Shown here: positions 62,513 through 64,000 of the stretch, one piece after another | Position numbering within the stretch: position 1 is the stretch's first letter | How the letters are laid out: every line of letters starts with the position of its first letter | DNA from: Actinomadura sp. J1-007 | Lineage (GTDB): Bacteria > Actinomycetota > Actinomycetes > Streptosporangiales > Streptosporangiaceae | Length of the DNA: 64,000 nucleotides | NCBI RefSeq assembly: GCF_009793335.1 | Contig: NZ_WING01000001.1 | Location: forward strand, 3,348,001-3,412,000 | Reading direction: 5' to 3' | Position numbers and translations under genes: made by a program | Notes under the pieces: model-generated | What the model was told of the DNA's origin: nothing | Databases searched by the model: none | What the model saw: only the letters and a program-made list of their open reading frames with translations

Positions 62513-62989
62513 CTACCCGACTCTGCGGCGGGTGAAGAACTCGGTCAGCAACGCGGCGCACTCGTCGGCCATCACCCCGGCGATGACCTCGGGACGGTGG
62601 TTGAGGCGGCGGTCCCGTACGACGTCCCAGAGGGAGCCGACCGCGCCGGCCTTGAGGTCGGCCGCGCCGTACACGACGCGGTCCAGGCGCGACTGGACGG
62701 CCGCTCCCGCGCACATCGTGCAGGGCTCCAGCGTGACGACCAGGGTGCAGCCCGCCAGCCGCCAGGCGCCGCGCGCGGCCGCGGCGGCGCGGATCGCGAC
62801 GATCTCGGCGTGGCCGGTCGGGTCGGCGGCGCGCTCGCGGTCGTTGTGCCCGGCGGCGACCGTCTCGCCGGACGGGCCGAGCACGACCGCGCCGACCGGG
62901 ACGTCCCCGGCCTCGCCCGCCAGCCGCGCCTCGGCGAGCGCGCGCCGCATCGGTTCCGCGAACTCCTCGCCGGGAGGGATCTCAGTCAC
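62513..62989 (-). CDS. tadA: tRNA-specific adenosine deaminase (A34 to I34)
   Basis: A 158-residue zinc deaminase that converts wobble A34 to inosine. The catalytic HAE is in PTGHAEIVAIRAAAAARG and the zinc pair PC-x2-C in TLEPCTMCAGAAVQSR. It starts at GTG 62989 (VTEIPPGEEFAEPMRRALAE), overlapping the end of the upstream gene by 8 nt; the longer in-frame reading duplicates the other gene and is rejected. It is translationally coupled to the TadA-associated protein gene, with a tRNA-Ser gene just downstream. Confidence 0.93.
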   Translation of the reverse strand: MTEIPPGEEFAEPMRRALAEARLAGEAGDVPVGAVVLGPSGETVAAGHNDRERAADPTGHAEIVAIRAAAAARGAWRLAGCTLVVTLEPCTMCAGAAVQSRLDRVVYGAADLKAGAVGSLWDVVRDRRLNHRPEVIAGVMADECAALLTEFFTRRRVG

Positions 62990-63437
62990 GGAGCCGGTCG
63001 AACTCCTCGCCGAACCCGGCCCGTTCGGCGACCACCAGCAGCGCGTCGCCGGGCAGGGCGCGCTCGCCGAGGTCGCCGAGCTCCTTGGCGTCGAGCCCGA
63101 GGTCGGCGAGCAGGGACGGGTCGCCGGCCGGTTCGCCGTCCGGGACGTCCCCGACGAGCTGGTGGAACAGCGCACCCAGCCCGTCGTCGCGAATGGTCGA
63201 CACGTAGGCGTGCGGCTCCTCGTCGCCGTCCAGCCGCACCACCGCGAACCAGTCGTCGTCCTGCTCGATGAGCAGCACGACCGGGTCGCCGTACGACTCG
63301 ACGGCCGCCTCCCGCATCAGATCGGCGACGTCGTCGACGCCCTCGGCCTCGGCGAGCACGGCCTCGGCGCCGACCCAGCCCTGCGGGGTACGCGCGAAGA
63401 CTGCGGAGAAGTACGACACCTGCTCATTGTGACCCAC
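62982..63437 (-). CDS. TadA-associated protein (tRNA adenosine deaminase-associated family)
   Basis: A 151-residue acidic protein of the actinobacterial family found directly upstream of tadA. Core: SYFSAVFARTPQGWVGAEAV, VVLLIEQDDDWFAVVRLDGD, LLADLGLDAKELGDLGERAL and GFGEEFDRLRD. It could start at GTG 63437 or, by comparison with relatives beginning MSYFA, at GTG 63419. The role is unknown; the overlap with tadA suggests a stoichiometric or regulatory partner. A paralogue lies upstream at 63539. Confidence 0.82.
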   Translation of the reverse strand: MGHNEQVSYFSAVFARTPQGWVGAEAVLAEAEGVDDVADLMREAAVESYGDPVVLLIEQDDDWFAVVRLDGDEEPHAYVSTIRDDGLGALFHQLVGDVPDGEPAGDPSLLADLGLDAKELGDLGERALPGDALLVVAERAGFGEEFDRLRD

Positions 63438-63538
63438 GGGATCGCAACCGTCACACCCTCGCGAGCGCCGTTCTCAGAGACCGCGCCCCAAGAGCACGCG
63501 CGCCCCGGACGTCGGGCCGGGGAATCGTCGGGGACGTG

Positions 63539-64000
63539 CTAGACGACCGCGTCCAGGGCCCGTTCGAACGCGGTGGCGAAGCCGATGCGGCCCGCGACGC
63601 TCAGCAGCATCTCGTCCGGGTACAGCTCCAGGTCGCCGGAGATCGCGCCCAGCTCCATCTCGTCCAGCCCGAGGTCCGCGAAGATTGACATGTCGCCGAC
63701 CGGGAGGACCTGGTCCAGCTCCTCGTCCTCCGGGATCGGGATGTCGAGGTGGTCGAGCACCTGCCCGGCGAGCGGCCAGTCGACCGACGCGGTGACGTCG
63801 GACAGGAAGACCATCACCTCGTCGCCGAGCAGGCGGATCGCCACGAAGAAGTCGTCGCCGACCGAGACCAGCCCGATCGTCCCGCCGAGGCTCGGCTGCT
63901 GCCGCAGCGCGTGGATCAGCCCAGCGAGATCCTCGGTCAGCGCCACAGGGAGGATCTCGGCCTCCCAGCGGTCGTCTTCCCGGTACACCACGACGGCGAA
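63539..64000 (-). CDS. TadA-associated protein paralogue (start outside the window)
   Basis: Open from the window edge (FAVVVYREDDRWEAEILPVA) to the stop at 63539, more than 150 residues. It shares with its neighbour the pattern VGDDFFVAIRLLGDEVMVFL, FADLGLDEMELGAISGDLEL and GFATAFERALDAVV. The N-terminus FAVVVYRE matches the start of the family, so only a few residues are missing. A tandem pair of this family next to tadA implies duplication. Confidence 0.78.
   Translation of the reverse strand, partial: FAVVVYREDDRWEAEILPVALTEDLAGLIHALRQQPSLGGTIGLVSVGDDFFVAIRLLGDEVMVFLSDVTASVDWPLAGQVLDHLDIPIPEDEELDQVLPVGDMSIFADLGLDEMELGAISGDLELYPDEMLLSVAGRIGFATAFERALDAVV

Overview
The window is high-GC chromosomal DNA with GTG and occasional TTG starts, strong GGAGG-type ribosome sites and GTGA/ATGA stop-start overlaps. 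It belongs to a filamentous actinomycete. The gene order murJ - DUF6049 - pcnA and ino1 - padR - DUF5318 - ponA-type PBP - GT87 - rpsF-ssb-rpsR-rplI - MATE - dnaB is the one seen around the replication-origin side of actinobacterial chromosomes (Mycobacterium Rv0046c-Rv0058 and Rv3907c-Rv3910; Streptomyces SCO3895-SCO3911). An Actinomadura/Thermomonosporaceae-like host is my inference, not something the sequence proves.

Layout. 1-8.8 kb: cell-envelope genes on the minus strand (murJ N-terminus, DUF6049 protein, YbaK deacylase), then pcnA and bioA on the plus strand, then an MFS exporter. 8.8-24 kb: oligopeptide-binding lipoprotein, ino1 with its PadR regulator, and a peptidoglycan block (zinc-ribbon DUF5318, two tandem class A PBPs, a GT87 mannosyltransferase-like protein, a D,D-carboxypeptidase). 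24-34.5 kb: barstar-like protein, DUF4190 protein, endonuclease IV, the rpsF-ssb-rpsR-rplI operon, a Tat-exported PGRP amidase, a tiny gene behind a LexA box, an FAD monooxygenase with a divergent TetR, and a MATE exporter. 34.5-38 kb: dnaB with DnaA-box-like sites upstream and a large intein in its P-loop. 38-64 kb: accessory genes, mostly regulator-target pairs (XRE/map, TetR/beta-lactamase, XRE plus small-protein operon, GlxA/isochorismatase, SigE sigma plus membrane partner, TetR/deazaflavin reductase, XRE-cupin/B3-B4-EamA), a DNA-alkylation repair pair (Ada-AlkA, Ogt), a second sliding clamp, tRNA-Ser(CGA), tadA and two TadA-associated proteins.

Two things stand out. First, at least ten places need exactly one extra base to restore an obvious reading frame (DUF6049, pcnA, bioA, the dnaB intein, a small gene twice, a methyltransferase, an EamA transporter, ogt, a propeller-like protein). 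Most lie in G/C runs and all go in the same direction, which looks like homopolymer deletion in the assembly, not gene decay. I give the restored genes as CDS and flag each break. Second, the dnaB intein appears to be class 3 (Ala1, WCT motif). It keeps its splicing residues, but both LAGLIDADG catalytic aspartates read as glycine, and it carries a run of fifteen 15-bp repeats encoding Arg-headed pentapeptides.

The other accessory signals are well-formed operators (three TTAACGnnGTTAA sites, twin GGTATT/AATACC palindromes, twin GAGCAnTGCTC sites, a PadR palindrome), a LexA-type box over the start of a 54-residue gene, and several coding and intergenic minisatellites.
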